A DNA stretch of 64,000 nt from Agapanthus africanus (taxonomy: Eukaryota; Streptophyta; Magnoliopsida; Asparagales; Amaryllidaceae). The position numbers were made by a program, and so were the translations under genes. The notes under the pieces were generated by a model. It did not search any database, was not told where the DNA came from, and saw only the letters and a program-made list of their open reading frames with translations. Of this stretch, positions 1 to 12,250 are shown one piece after another; position 1 is the stretch's first letter; each line of letters opens with the position of its first letter. The stretch spans positions 189,311,739-189,375,738 of the forward strand of contig JASDDO010000026.1 in the NCBI GenBank assembly GCA_030015575.1, read 5' to 3'.

Positions 1-1330
1 GATATGGGCTCTTCCCTTTCCATATCGCATATGAAGTGGTAGGCAACTAATTTGATTTGAACCCTATTCAATAGGTATGCAGCTTCTCAAGCGCATAACA
101 TCCAAAAGGAAATAGGAAACTCAGTAGTACTCATCATAGAGCACACCATATCACATAGGGTGCTATTGCTCCGCCCCGATACACCGACGTGCTGTGGTGT
201 ATTCGAAGGAGTAATGCTGAGAGAGAATCTCATTCTCCTTTAGAATAGTCCAGGAATTCCGTGCTCAAGTATTGTCCTCCTTGATCTCATCAAAGGAAAT
301 AATACTTTTACCCGTATTTTGGTTCTCTACTTCTAATTTATATTCTGTGAATATCTCAAAAGGTTCGGACCTGTGTTTCAGCAGGAACATATGTCTGAAT
401 CTTGAGAGATTATCAGAGAATGTAATGAAGTACAAAGAACCGATCTTGGCATATGTAGACAGGGGACTTTCATACATCAGCATGTATCAATCCCAAGAGT
501 TCACTAACTCTTTCTCTGTTTTCAATAAACAGAGCTATAGTCATCTTATCTTTGTGACATGACCGGCAAGTTTCACAAGATGTAAATTCAAACAGATTTA
601 AATATGCATCTAAATGTAACTTAGCTAGCCGGGTCGCATTGATATGACCTAGTCTACAATGCCTCAAGAAGGATTTGTTCATTTCTAAACTCTTCCTCTT
701 GTGTGTGTTCTGTATACTAAGAACTGTGGTTTGATTTAGAACGTCAATGCTTTTAGATAACGTGCCTGAACCGATCAACTCTTGATATAGGAAATGTTCA
801 AAACATTATCCAACAATACAAAATTATATCCTTTCTTTACAAATAAAGAGACTGATATGATTTTGTATATCAGGTTCGGTATCTAATAACATTTGTTCAG
901 AATCAATGTATTCCGGTAATACAAGGTGACAGTGACCAACAGACTTGGCTGCAACACTTGCACCGTTTTCTGTCTCATGAAACTTATCACCCGTTCTCAG
1001 TTCTCTACCTATCTGTAGCCCATGTAACAGATTACATATGCGGGATCCTGATCCGGTATCACATACCCAGGACGTAAAGGATACTGAGAAACAGTTCTGT
1101 GTAATGAACACACCCGAAGATGATGCATCAACATGCACTTTCTTCGTTTGGGCGGCACGGGAAATCTGGTATTCCCCAATTTCCTGCTCTGTCTTATAAC
1201 AATTATAAGTTGGAGCGGGACCAACGTTTCCCAGCTCAGTATAACAAGCGGGTTCGGTCAATATATCCGTATTATTATCTTGATTAAGGCGTGATATGGT
1301 CGCTACCTGGAGAGAGAGAGAAGAAAACAC
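1..1330 (-). pseudogene. Fossil copia protease, GAG-pre-integrase and integrase start
   Basis: Going leftwards: a short gag-side segment and protease at about 1330-880 (DTGSGS core), the GAG-pre-integrase zinc-binding block at about 780-550 (HCRLGHINATRLAKLH, then CETCRSCHKDK), and the first part of the integrase core at about 540-260. The order PR, GAG-pre, IN is that of Ty1/copia pol. No zinc-knuckle gag is recognisable between leader and protease, unlike the nearly whole copy at 27812-37575. The coding region is broken in several places and is treated as a fossil. Confidence 0.8.
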
Positions 1331-1339
1331 TCAGCGTAT

Positions 1340-4300
1340 GCTCTTGCAAGATTAGATTGGTTATCTAATATATCTAATCAGGATGTCTCCCACTGTTTTA
1401 GTCAAATCTTCCTTCAAACCCTAAAAGGAAAGACTAGCCGGGATTAATTACACGCTACAAGTTCGCCAATCTTTCAGCCAGGCCAGTGTCGGTACTTTGA
1501 GGGAGGTCCCCCGTGCTTTCGCACGAACCTAATTAAGGTAAACCTCGTTTTCCCAGAGGCGTAACCCCGTTGACACCTTTCTAGACACCTACTTGATCGG
1601 CTAATTGTAATGTGTAAAACTCTCCCAAGAGTAACTCTTACTCGCAGCGGGTATCGGGATCCAACTATCTTATAGAAGGTATGCAATCTCATTGCAAATT
1701 TCAACACTTGAAATTCCCAATAATGTTTTACCCCTAGCGTCCTATGACCTTGACGAAGGCCAAACTACTCATAGTCCGCTAGTCAAGTTCAACCCGTTCA
1801 TTTCTTGATTGAATTAAACCCACCCACACGACCTTTGACGAAGGCCAAACTACGCCGTACGAATACCCTAATCCAATCGCATCGTATGCTAGCAGATGAG
1901 CACTAGTTAGCTACCGTACACTACGTCTTGACGGAGGCCAAACTACCGCAGCACGAATACTAACTAGTACTTATCTGAAATGACGGAGGGCTACGACAGG
2001 TTTTTAAGAAAAACCCTTTGCGTAATGAACTTGATATCGTTGTAGAATCGAGTGATTTTAAATGGAGTGTTTTTTAGGCTTTTCTAGTTTTGCTAAAGGG
2101 GTCACTCCCGGTGAAGGGATCGTCGGCCCTTTCCTCATCGAATAAGGTGCAGGATATATCATATATACCGCTGTGCAAAGCAAGAACTATAGAAGCAATC
2201 AAAAGACAAACCGAGTTTGTAGCATCTGCCAGTTATTGCTAAAGGAGTCACTCCCGGTGAAGGGATCTCGGTCCTTTCCTTATCGAATAAGGTGCTGGAT
2301 GTTCTGCAAGGAACACCGCTATGCAAAGCAAGAACTAGAGCTACCAGTTTTTATAAACAAGTTTCTACAACATCTTAGGTTTCTTTTATTTCATTAATCT
2401 CATTAATGAAGTCCCATTTTATTATGCTTCACAAGCATCACTTTTGAAACGAAATCTGCAATATAACATATATCTCATATATATAATATAAACATTCCTC
2501 TCAGGCAGTAATATAATCTCATCACAGAACATTGCAGCAGAAGAACATATATGAAATATTGGATATACTAGGATGTCCGTGTTTTCAATACGAGCCTGTA
2601 TAAAACACGGATTCCACGGTCGCGATGAATAGCCAAACCCATATCCCTAGACCCCTACGAGAGCGGCAAGTAACACTGCCAATTCTAGGGTTAGGAGACC
2701 CGGTCTCGACTCCTCGAGATGGTCTCCCACTGGACCCTAGAATCCGGTTACTTGTGCTCCCCGCCTTGGGTCTACCTAATGCGGAAAAGTAAATAATATA
2801 CAACGGTGACATCTTCCGCTATCTGGAAGTGCCCCAATAAAAGAATATTACATACAAATGAATTTTACATGAATGAAAAAGAAAAGACTCTCATCTCACA
2901 TAAAACCCCCCGCTATTCAAACGCGACGATCCAATATAACATATCACAGCAACACATAATATCTCATATCATCAACGTAAGCAAGTATGCGTATCCCGAT
3001 TGTCGTTGATGTATAACAACGAAGCCGGCGATACACCACATACTACGCTTACGGTCACAGAAAAGAAAGTGTAAAACTACAACAGTTGGAATCCGCAACC
3101 TCCTTAGACATCGCATGCCTAACCATATGAATTCCTTATAAACCCCGCATTTTAATCTCATTATCGAAAACTCTTTTCAATATCAAGTCGGGCAATTCAA
3201 CAAGATTCCCGACGTCCTGATCGAATGCTCGTCGCAAACTTTAGTAGACGGCCGCACCCCCGATACCGTCGACGAAGTGCACCAAGGCGGAACACCGCTA
3301 CCGCGAGCACCCGAACGGATGCTTTCGGCGACGGGGTTCTCCTACAGTCACTTGGTCGGGGCTATGGGGCGTGGCTGTCTATTAAGTTTACCCGGCGAGT
3401 ATCCGCGTACGCTACGTGATTGCGACGAACTTTTGATCACATCAAAATTCCGTGGCAACCGATCATTTGAGACTAAACTGCTATGTTTATAATATTCAAA
3501 TCAGTTATCTCATAACTACCTGTGGATTCCAAATATTGTATCACATTCCAGATAAATAGACAAAGTTAAACTTTCCGATCGAATCATCAAACACCCAAGA
3601 TTTCCCCAATATATCTCAACACTTGAAATCAGTTTAAAAACATTCATTACATGCCACAGTACCAATGGTCCAGCCGTAGAAAGGTCAAGCCAACGCCTCA
3701 CATGTGGCACGCCGTACTGCCCCAAACCCAAAGGTTCAAAGGGCAGTTCAAGACGGTCACATAATCGAGTTAAGGTTTGTTGTCTTCTAGAGAGTCCACT
3801 GTGTTACTTGCACGACTTAGAACGTTCTTAAACACGAGGAAAAAAAAACCAACTTTTGAAAAAAAATTCCGACAGGGGAAAAAGTGAGTTATTGATATCC
3901 GTTCGAACTTTTTAACAGTTTCTAAAAATTATCCGAACAAAACACATAGACAAAATTAGACAATCCGATCGAATATTCGAATCCCCAAAATAACCCCAGA
4001 AAAACTCAACTGTTGAGTAAAAATAAAAATTTCCAGAAGACTCAGCACATAAAGTTACTAATTACTGTGCAAAGCACGTGCAGTGATTCAGCACTTTGGC
4101 CGCGGAACCGCCGCACAAGCCAGGGTGGCGCCGCGGTTCCGCGGCTCTTCTGTGGAATCAATGGCACGTGCTTCACAGTAATTCATCAAATTCCCTGCTG
4201 AATTTTTTGGCAATTTTTAATTCACAAAAATCAAATTTTCAGAAAATTTCCAGAGAAGGGGTTTGTTCGGGTTTTTCGGGTTCGATCGGACTTCAAACTT

Positions 4301-4343
4301 CGTCTAGACTTCGCCTAAAGCTCTAGCTTGGCTCTGATACCAC
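1340..4343 (-). other. Untranslated leader of copia element 1
   Basis: About 3 kb without a credible gene, between primer site and protease. It holds a block conserved in all five leaders (about 1474-1707), three copies of a short motif CCTTGACGAAGGCCAA (about 1748, 1832 and 1925), and a duplicated segment with GTCACTCCCGG at about 2101 and 2247 (146 bp apart). A polypyrimidine run followed by AG lies next to the gag-side segment (about 1304-1325, read in reverse) and resembles a splice acceptor. Confidence 0.7.
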
Positions 4344-6499
4344 TGTAGGGTTTCTAGGCACGCGCACAAGGGTCTACGAGGCATCAACCATGCCCGATTA
4401 AAAATTTAGCCGTGCCGAACAACCCGAATACGGAACTTTAAACTAGAGATTAGGCGAAAACAAGCATGTTAACAACTTTAACACTAAGTGAGAGGGATTA
4501 CAACCTTTGTAGATCCGGTCCTTCACTTCAGATGCTCCGTGTTGTGGTCCCTTCGCTGCGATCATCGGGATCCGGACTCTCGAGAGGTTCCACGAAGAGA
4601 AAGACGCAACCTTTGCTTCCGATCTTCGATACTAAGATGATCTACCTTGAAGTTTCTTTAACACAAGCTAACACTCATGAAATGATGTGAACACCCTCAT
4701 CTAAATGGCAAGGGAAGATGAGGATGATGAAGTAGGATTTTTGCTCTCTTTATTTATCTTTTTCTCATATTTATTCATCACCTTTTGAAAAACTAGTAAG
4801 CTTTTCATGAAAGAATGAAGGAGGAAGAAGAATGAACATGATAAGAATCCTTTTGTGATGAATAGGAAAAGAAATGATATGATGAATAATGTAACCATGG
4901 TCAAAATAACCCTTGTAGAGATTTGACTAAGGTTAAAGGTTTGGTTAGGTTAAGGAAATATCTAGCATAATATCTTAACAAAGACAAAGAAAGAAAGCTT
5001 CTAGAAACTTCTAGAAAACCTTAACCCTAATCAAACCCTAACCATGTTTAATCTCTACTAAACAAGTTGCATTAGTTATCATATCATGTTACAATATTAT
5101 ATATCACATATATAATATTTATCGTAACAAAAGAAAATAATACAATTAACATATATCAATGTATTAATCCGGTGAGAAAAAGAATGTTTTAGTGAGCTAA
5201 TATTAGTTAATGTAATTTAATATATCATATATATTATTATTCATTAAATTATCGAATCAACACTTGATCCGACAATCCGGCTATATCGCATATATCCGAC
5301 TAATATTTATCCGTGCCGATTCATCGAATCAACACTTGATCCGATGACCCGGCTGATATCAAATATCGCGAGAATAGAATACGGTATCTCATATAGTATT
5401 ATCCTCGGTCCCGCACATATCACATATGTGCTCCTACTCCGTTTTGCCTGAGCCAAGAAACCTCTGTGTAGGACTCTAAAGAATCGTCAATACGCCGGCA
5501 GTAGGTGATGATCATATCAAACACCCACAAGCTGCAAGCGGTCAGCTAAACGTAACAGCTACCCAGGTATTGAGCGCTCAGAAGATCAACAAGCAAGCCT
5601 ATACATTCTCCTGTGAATCTAAACAGTAACACTCCCGTACAGTCCGGTCTCGTCGTCTGATATGTTGCATATCTCGCCTAGGGGTGGTAAACGTCAGACC
5701 CCAGTAGCTCGATAAGTCGTGTCGATATGAGTTCTATAACAGTTCGAGAAACTACTGATAACACTTACCAGTAAATCTCAGCAACCCTGGCTAGGGATTT
5801 CCGGTTATAGCCAATCGAACACAGCACAACATCAACTCCCTATACCGGGAGAGACGAATCCCCTCCTATCGCTCATTGCCTCCATATGATTCGGGACTGT
5901 ACCCAAAAGCCACCTTTTTGCACGCCCTCTTGGACGTGGTATGATGGAAATCAAAGCACAGTGGGAATCACACAAGACTCTATGACGATCTCGGGTCAAC
6001 AGACTACTCTGTACCAGTGTCACCGGAGAACTGCCATCTGACGTATGGTATAATACCATCTGGGAGTTCTCGGCGAGTCCGTCCAGTGTACCCAGTCTCC
6101 ACTGAGCACCCGTACACCATCCTTGATGTCAAACACCGATGGATATGGGATCATCCATCGCCTATCATATGGGTCAAGATGCGTATACGCTAGTCTACTC
6201 TGGTGCATCGATGCCCTGTCTCGATACACCCTTGACCAGGAACAGTTATAGGATGTACTCGTCGACTACCGTGGCCCCACTAGTATGATCTCATCATAGT
6301 CCCAGTAGTCGAGTACATATCCTAAGGGCTTTATCAACATGTAATATAGAGACAATCAGAGTACATGTTAAGATAAAGTACAACCAGATAGCATACTATC
6401 ATGTCGAGCAAGAAAGTCCTCCCTATATATGTCCTAGCATCCACTACAATATACATCGTATGTACAGTAATGGCCTCTAGGGCATACATATAACTAACA
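4344..6499 (-). repeat. 5' LTR of copia element 1 (2156 bp)
   Basis: Bounded on the plus strand by TGTAGGG and CTAACA (TG...CA), with a primer site immediately left of 4344. It is closely similar to the LTR at 15401-17612 and shares blocks such as the conserved terminal phrase GGCCTCTAGGGCAT with the other copia LTRs here. It is rich in near-palindromes of the form ATATCNCATA. Confidence 0.85.
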
Positions 6500-7870
6500 A
6501 AGATGTTGTAGAATTAAATTTTCAAAAACGGTAGCTCTAGTTTTTCCTTTGCATAGTGGTATTCCTTGATGAATATCCAGCACCCTATTCGATGAGGAAT
6601 GAGCCGAGATCCCTTCACCGGGAGTGAGCTCTTTAGCAAAAATAGAAAATGCTACAACTCACTCGGTTTTTTTATTGCTTCTCTAGTTCTTGCTTTGCAT
6701 AGTGGTATTCCTCAATATCCTGCACCTCATTCGATGAGGAAAGAGCCGAGATCCCTTCACCGGAAGTGACCTCTTTAGCGAAGCTAGCAAAGGCCTCAAA
6801 AACACTCCTTTTCAAAATCATTAGATTCTAAAACAATATCAAGTTCATTACGCTCATGGTTTTCTTAAAAACCTGCATAGCCCTCCGTCATTTCAGATAA
6901 GTGCTATTAGTATTCGTACTGTGTTTGTTGGCCTTTGTCAAGGCGTAGTGTGCGGTAGCTGATTAGTGCTTATCTGCAACCATATGATGCGATTGGATTA
7001 GGGTAGTCGTACGACCTTGTTGGCCTTTGTCAAGGGTCTTGCGGGTGGGTTTAATTCAATCAGGAAATGACGGGTTGATCATGACTAGCGTTCTATGCTT
7101 TGTTGGCCTTTGTCAAGATCACAGGACGTTTGGGGTAAAAACATTATCGGGAATTTCATGTGTTGAAATTTACAATGAGATTGCATACCTTCTATATGAT
7201 AGTTGGATCCTAATACCCACTGCGAGTAAGAGTTACTCCTGGGAGAGTTTTTCACTTTACAATTAGCTAATTAAGTAGGTGTCTAGAAAGGTATCAACGG
7301 GGTTATGCCTCTAGGGAAACGAGGTTTATTTTAATTAGGTTCATGCTAAAGCATGGGGAACCTCCCTCGGAGTACCGATACCTGCCTGACCGAACGATTG
7401 GCTAACCTGTAGGGTGTAATTAATCTCGGCTAATCTTACCTTTTAGGGTTTGAAGGAAGATTTGATAAAAATAGTGGGAGCCATCCTGATTAGATAAAAT
7501 AACCAATCTAATCTTGCAAAGAGCGCACGCAAAGTGATTATCCTTCTCTCTCTCCTGGTAGCGACCAATGAAATGCCTTAATCAAGATAATAATATGGAT
7601 GTATTGACCTAACCTACTTATTATACTAGGCTTGGTTCTGCTCTACCTTATGATTGTCATAAGTTTGAGAAAGAAATAGGGGAATCATCGGATTTCCATG
7701 CCACACAAACGAAGAAAAAGCATGTTGATGCATTGTCTTCGGGTGTGTTCGTTACCAAGAACTGTTTCTCAGTTTACACTACGTCCTGGGTATTGGATAC
7801 CGGATCAGGATCCCACAGATGTAATTTGTTAAATGGGCTATAGAAAGGTGGAGAACTGGGAAAAGGTGAT
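6500..7870 (+). mobile_element. Copia fragment: leader and protease start (gag-poor lineage)
   Basis: The plus-strand counterpart of the leader and gag-side segment of elements 1 and 2. It carries the duplicated CTTCACCGG motif (about 6608 and 6750), three copies of TTGGCCTTTGTCAAG (about 6927, 7020 and 7103), the conserved leader block (about 7275-7400), a polypyrimidine run (about 7545-7560), and the protease core (about 7780-7815). It is cut on the left by the insertion of element 1 and on the right by the gypsy-like LTR that starts at 7871. Broken fossil. Confidence 0.75.
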
Positions 7871-8693
7871 TGTTGGGGTCGAAAATTGCACCCCGGTTGA
7901 CCAAAGTCAAAGTAAAGGTCAATCCTAAGCCAGGTGGGCCCAAGCCCAGATCAAGTGGACTCATGCCCGAGTCAAGCCCGAACATGAAGCGGCGGCCCCC
8001 CCACATGCTAAAATAAAAATCATGTAATAAATAATTTTGAGGTAATTTTTTATGCATGAATGTAAACAAAATTGGCATAAAGCCAAATTTTTGTAAAGTC
8101 CATGGCTTATGTGCAAAAAAAGGAGCACATGAGGTATGGGATGGGAAAAATGCCATTTTGCAAAGCCCAAGGGGCTATATGTAAATGTGTAAACCTATAT
8201 AAGGCAACATGATGATGAATAAAGGATACAACCTTTCATTCTCTAAAAAAATGCTAGGGTTTTGTTCCTCCTTTTCCTTCTTCAAGGTTCTAAACATTTT
8301 TCCCCTTTTCAATTAAATCAAGAGTTTTACTCTTCCTTTTCCAAAACTAAATAGTTTTTCACCACAAAACCCACAAAGGGGAGCTCAGATCTTCTATTAG
8401 ATCTCAAAAAGGGGAGATTTTTAAATCTCACCCCCTTTCTCCAAGATCCGGCCAACCGAAAGGAAGAAGAAGGAGACCCATCTCTAGAAATCCCATCTTG
8501 GGAAGATCCAGAGCCAAAGAGGAGAAACAAAGCAGCCCCCTTTGATCATTTCTAATTTTTTTAGGAGTTTAACTCCATTCAAGATCTGTTGGAGTTCAAC
8601 TTCATAAATTAATCTCTTTTTAGGAGTTTAACTCCAGAAGTCAAATCGGGAGCTCAGCTCCCAGTACAGGGACAAAGTCCCTTTTTCTGTTAA

Positions 8694-8905
8694 CGCCCAG
8701 CACCCGCATACCAAGCACGTGGGGCGCTGGCGCCCAGCGCCCACGTGCCAAGCATGTAGGGCGCTGGCGCCCGGCGCCCAGAGCGCTAACTCCAACGTGC
8801 CAAGAACGTGAGGCGCCCAGTGCCCAGAGTGCCAGCGCCTACGTGCCAAGCGCGTGAGGTGCCAGTGCCCAGCACCTGCGTGCCACGCACGTGAGGCACT
8901 GGCCC
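8694..8905. repeat. GC-rich imperfect tandem repeats with CACGTG cores
   Basis: About five imperfect repeats of roughly 40-50 bp. Each has GTGCCAAGCACGTG or a near form and GGCGCTGGCGCC-like palindromes. The region is far more GC-rich than its surroundings. ORFs across it are low-complexity by-products of the repeat. Confidence 0.75.
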
Positions 8906-8937
8906 CCACACATCCTTTAGACGCTTTTTCCCCTTTT

Positions 8938-8941
8938 TATA

Positions 8942-8976
<35 letters not shown>

Positions 8977-8981
8977 ATATA
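8938..8981. repeat. TATATG microsatellite
   Basis: A short run of TATATG units flanked by TATATA, inside the gypsy-like LTR. Confidence 0.85.
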
Positions 8982-9439
8982 CACTCCACACTAAAATACC
9001 TTCACCGTTAGAAAAAATTTCTAACGGGGCGCTACCCGCACCCCGCAAGAGGGTTGCTAGCCCCTTGACCCCCAGCCCGCAATCCGGGTAGCGGGATCCC
9101 CGGAAAAACTTTGCGGGGCCCCCGATATATCCAAAACCCCTTCAAAACACAACACTGCACATTAAGTTCGCATGACCTATTTCACCCGTCAATCGGAGGT
9201 TCTCTCGCTCTAAAGGCGAGGGGTAATTAACACCAGCTTAGTCCGCGGCTGCCGGAGATTCGGATCCCCATAACCAATAAAGCCCAGCCTACCCAAGGCA
9301 GGGGGAATCTGTAATGCACCTGACAAGCACGCGTATGTTCTCATCTCAATGGGGTGTCGAAAAACACCCTACGGATTCTAGCACGCCCGGTGGGACTAAT
9401 CTCTCCTCTAATAGTTCGGGTTAAACGTTCTTGCGAACT

Positions 9440-10360
9440 CAATCAATATACATATCTATATTTATACTAAAATAATGCTCTTTCATGCAGTTTTTCAAGC
9501 AATCAATTTTCAACAATGTCTCCAAAGATGAACTCAGCCTCCATCTCCTACACGATGAAGATGGACGCCAGGACGGTCCTCCCGGCCAGTCTCGGGCGAC
9601 AATGGGAAGAGCCGGCTCTACCATTTGGCTTTATTCTGTTCGTGTAAGCTAACGCCATCCCAGCTCCTCAAGCTTCGGTAACAGACAAACCGGCCTCGAA
9701 AGGCAAGAGGCCAAATGTGGTGGTCTCGAAGGCGCCCTAACCCAAAAGCAAGTCGATGTTTGAACGACTTTCCTTGGCCCTAGCTGGGGGCATGGCCATC
9801 AACACCAACAAAGCAACAAAGCGTCTCGAGCAAGCTCCGGCGGTGCCCCTGACAACTGCTCGATCGGGTGTCTTCTCTAAGCTCCCCGCTAGTCGAATCA
9901 CAATGGCTTCCTGGATAACGGATGCCCGCCAAGCCCTTAAAATTGAGAAGCTAAGGCAGAAAAGGCTCAGATATAAATTCAACAAAAGGGCTAGGGCTCC
10001 TGCTAAGCAGAACTTCATGGGGTTCGAAGAACAGGGTTACCCCGCCAAAGATGAGGAAATGGCCGGATATGTGGTCCATGCTGTCTACATGGTGGGCACG
10101 CGCAGCAAGAGCAAGGATGGGGCCACTACATCTCAAATCCAATCTGGTGTGAATGTGGCTGTCACTTCCCAAGACCAGCATCCTCCGGAAGATAATGAAA
10201 ATCCTCCCAGTAAAGCTGATAAGCGGAGAGATCCCTCGGTTCATGAGGAGTCGGGCTCGGAAAGCGAAGAGGAGCCAATCTTCTGTCTCAAGAACGCAGA
10301 GCAGTAACTTCTCCAAGAGCTCCGAAAATAGCTCAGAAGTAAAGATAAGGAGATGGGTTG
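9440..10360 (+). pseudogene. Gag-side remnant of a gypsy-like element
   Basis: It follows the putative primer site and includes an open stretch at 9756-10307. That stretch has a basic middle (KIEKLRQKRLRYKFNKRARAP), a phrase common at the start of plant gypsy gag regions (MVGTRSKSKDG, from about 10090) and an acidic tail (SESEEEP). No zinc knuckle, protease or RT is seen. The element ends abruptly at about 10360, where a minus-strand copia RT fragment begins. Assignment to a gypsy clade is not possible by eye. Broken fossil. Confidence 0.5.
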
Positions 10361-10364
10361 TAGC

Positions 10365-12250
10365 CAACCACCAGATATCGCAGTCATGGTATGTAGCAAT
10401 GGCAAGTAGGATCTGGATGGACTTGAGCATAGTCCCTAGAAAAGGTTTCATCATTATCCACACCTGGTTGATGACTAAAACCTTTAACAAGTCTAGCTTT
10501 GAAAGTCTCAACCTTTCCATATACACCAAGTAATCTTCTCAAGATATACTTGCTCCTGATGGGGATTTAACCCTTCAGATATAGCAACCAAAGTCCATAC
10601 TTTGTTGGTGTATATGGATTCCATCTCAGATCGCTAAGCATCCAGCCATTCTTACAGAGTCTCTATTCTCGATGGCCTGCTCGAAACTAGTTGGGTCATC
10701 ATCTCATGATGCAATCCTCGCTCCCACTGTCATCGAGAAACCGAAGTATCTCTCAGGCGGATGAGAAACCCTACCAGATCGGGGGAGAGGCTGAGGTTCG
10801 TCGGGAACTATTGAATCCTTTGGTTCTGTCAAATCATCAGCTGCAGTTTGTATAGCTGGAACCTTTCCAGTTCTACAGAACTGACCTTGCCTCGATCTTG
10901 TCCGGATTTTGCTTTTGACATAAGCCAGAGAATCCCAAATCTTAACTTACTTAAGAGATAGGCTCTTCCCATACCATATCTTATATGGAGTGGTAGGCAG
11001 TGATCTGATTCGAACCTAATTTCAATAAGTATGCAGCTTCTCAAGTGCATAACCCCTAAAAGGAAACAGGTAACTCAGTAGTACTCATCATAGAGCGCAC
11101 CATATCGAATAGGGTGCAATTGCTCCGCCCCGATATACCATCGTGCTATGGTGTATACGGAGGAGTAATGCTGAGAGAGGATCTTATTCTCCTTTAGAAT
11201 AGTCCAGGAATTCTATGCACAAGTATTCTCCTCCCTGATCTTATCATAGGACATAACACTTATACCCGTATTTTGGTTCTCTACTTCTAACTTATATTCT
11301 GTGAATATCTCAAAAGGTTCGGACCTATGTTTCAACAGGAACATATGGCTGAATCTTGAGAGATTATCAGAGAATGTAGTGAAGTACAAAGAACCGGCCT
11401 TGGCATGTGTAGACAGGGGACCTTACATACATCATCATGTATCAGTCCCAAGAGTTTACTAACTCTTTCTCTGTTTCCAATAAACAGAGCTATGGTCATC
11501 TTATCTTTGTGACATGACTGGCAAGTTTCATAAGATGTAAATTCAAACTGATTTAAATATGCATCTATAATGTAACTTCAGTCAGACGGGTCGCATTGAT
11601 ATGACCTAGTCTACGATGCCTCAAGAAGGATTCGTTCATTTCTGAACTCTTCCTCTTGTGTGTGTTCTTTATACTAGGAACTGTAGTTTGATTTAGAACG
11701 TCAATGCTTTTAGATAACGTGCCTGAACCGATCAACTTTTGATATAGGAAATGTTCAAAACATTATCCAACAATACAAAATTTTATCATTTCTTTACTTA
11801 TAAAGAGAGTGATATGATTTTGTATATCAGGTTCGGTATCTAATAACATTCGTTCAGAATCAATGTATTGGTAATACAGGGTGACAGTGACCAACAGACT
11901 TGGCTGCAACACTTGCCCCGTTTTCTGTCTCATGAAACTTATCACCCGTTCTCAGTTTTCTACCTTTCTGTAGCCCTATGTAACAGATTACATATCTGGG
12001 ATCCTGATCCGGTATCAAATACCCAAGATGCAGAGGATACTGAGAAACAGTTCTTTGTAATGAACACACCCAGAGGAGATGCATCATATGCATTTTCTTC
12101 GTTTGGGCGGCATAGGAATTCTGGTATTCCCCTATTTCCTGCTCTGTCTTATAACAATTATAAGTTAGAGCGGGACCAACGTTCCTCAGCTCAGTATAAC
12201 AAGCGGGTTCGGTCAATAATCCGTATTATTATCTTGATTAAGGCGTGATA
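10365..12250 (-). pseudogene. Fossil copia pol (protease, integrase, RT start)
   Basis: The remnants match the whole copy's pol in order: gag-side segment (LTEPACYTEL, GNVG), protease, GAG-pre-integrase with the histidine-cysteine block, integrase core, and the RT N-terminus (MLKSIQILLAIATYHD). Several breaks are evident. No zinc-knuckle gag is recognisable. It stops inside RT, where another element begins. Confidence 0.8.

Larger units (their letters stand above)
1..6499 (-). mobile_element. Ty1/copia element 1, 5' part, cut by window edge
   Basis: A minus-strand copia element. Read right to left it has a 5' LTR (4344-6499), a primer site beside it (reverse complement contains TGGTATCAGAGC, matching the initiator tRNA-Met 3' end), a leader of about 3 kb, a short gag-side segment, an aspartic protease (DTGSGS) and the start of the integrase region, then it leaves the window. 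It is a broken fossil with several breaks. It belongs to the same gag-poor sublineage as the copies at 6500-7870, 10365-17612 and 56658-64000. It inserted into the leader of the plus-strand copy that resumes at 6500. Its far LTR is not in the window, so its age cannot be dated from an LTR pair. Confidence 0.85.
7871..9377 (+). repeat. Gypsy-like LTR (approximate right end)
   Basis: It starts with TGTTGGGGTCGAAAATTGC inside the copia fragment. There is no credible gene in it. A sequence resembling a plant gypsy primer site (GCACGCCCGGTGGGAC) starts at about 9381, which sets the likely right end. The LTR contains CACGTG-rich GC tandem repeats (8694-8905) and a TATATG microsatellite. The right end is inferred rather than proven, because no second LTR of this element is present. 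Confidence 0.55.

Noticed and set aside
8628-8989. Open frames rich in Trp/His/Ala as a coding gene
   Set aside because: The composition comes from the CACGTG-rich tandem repeats and the TATATG microsatellite.
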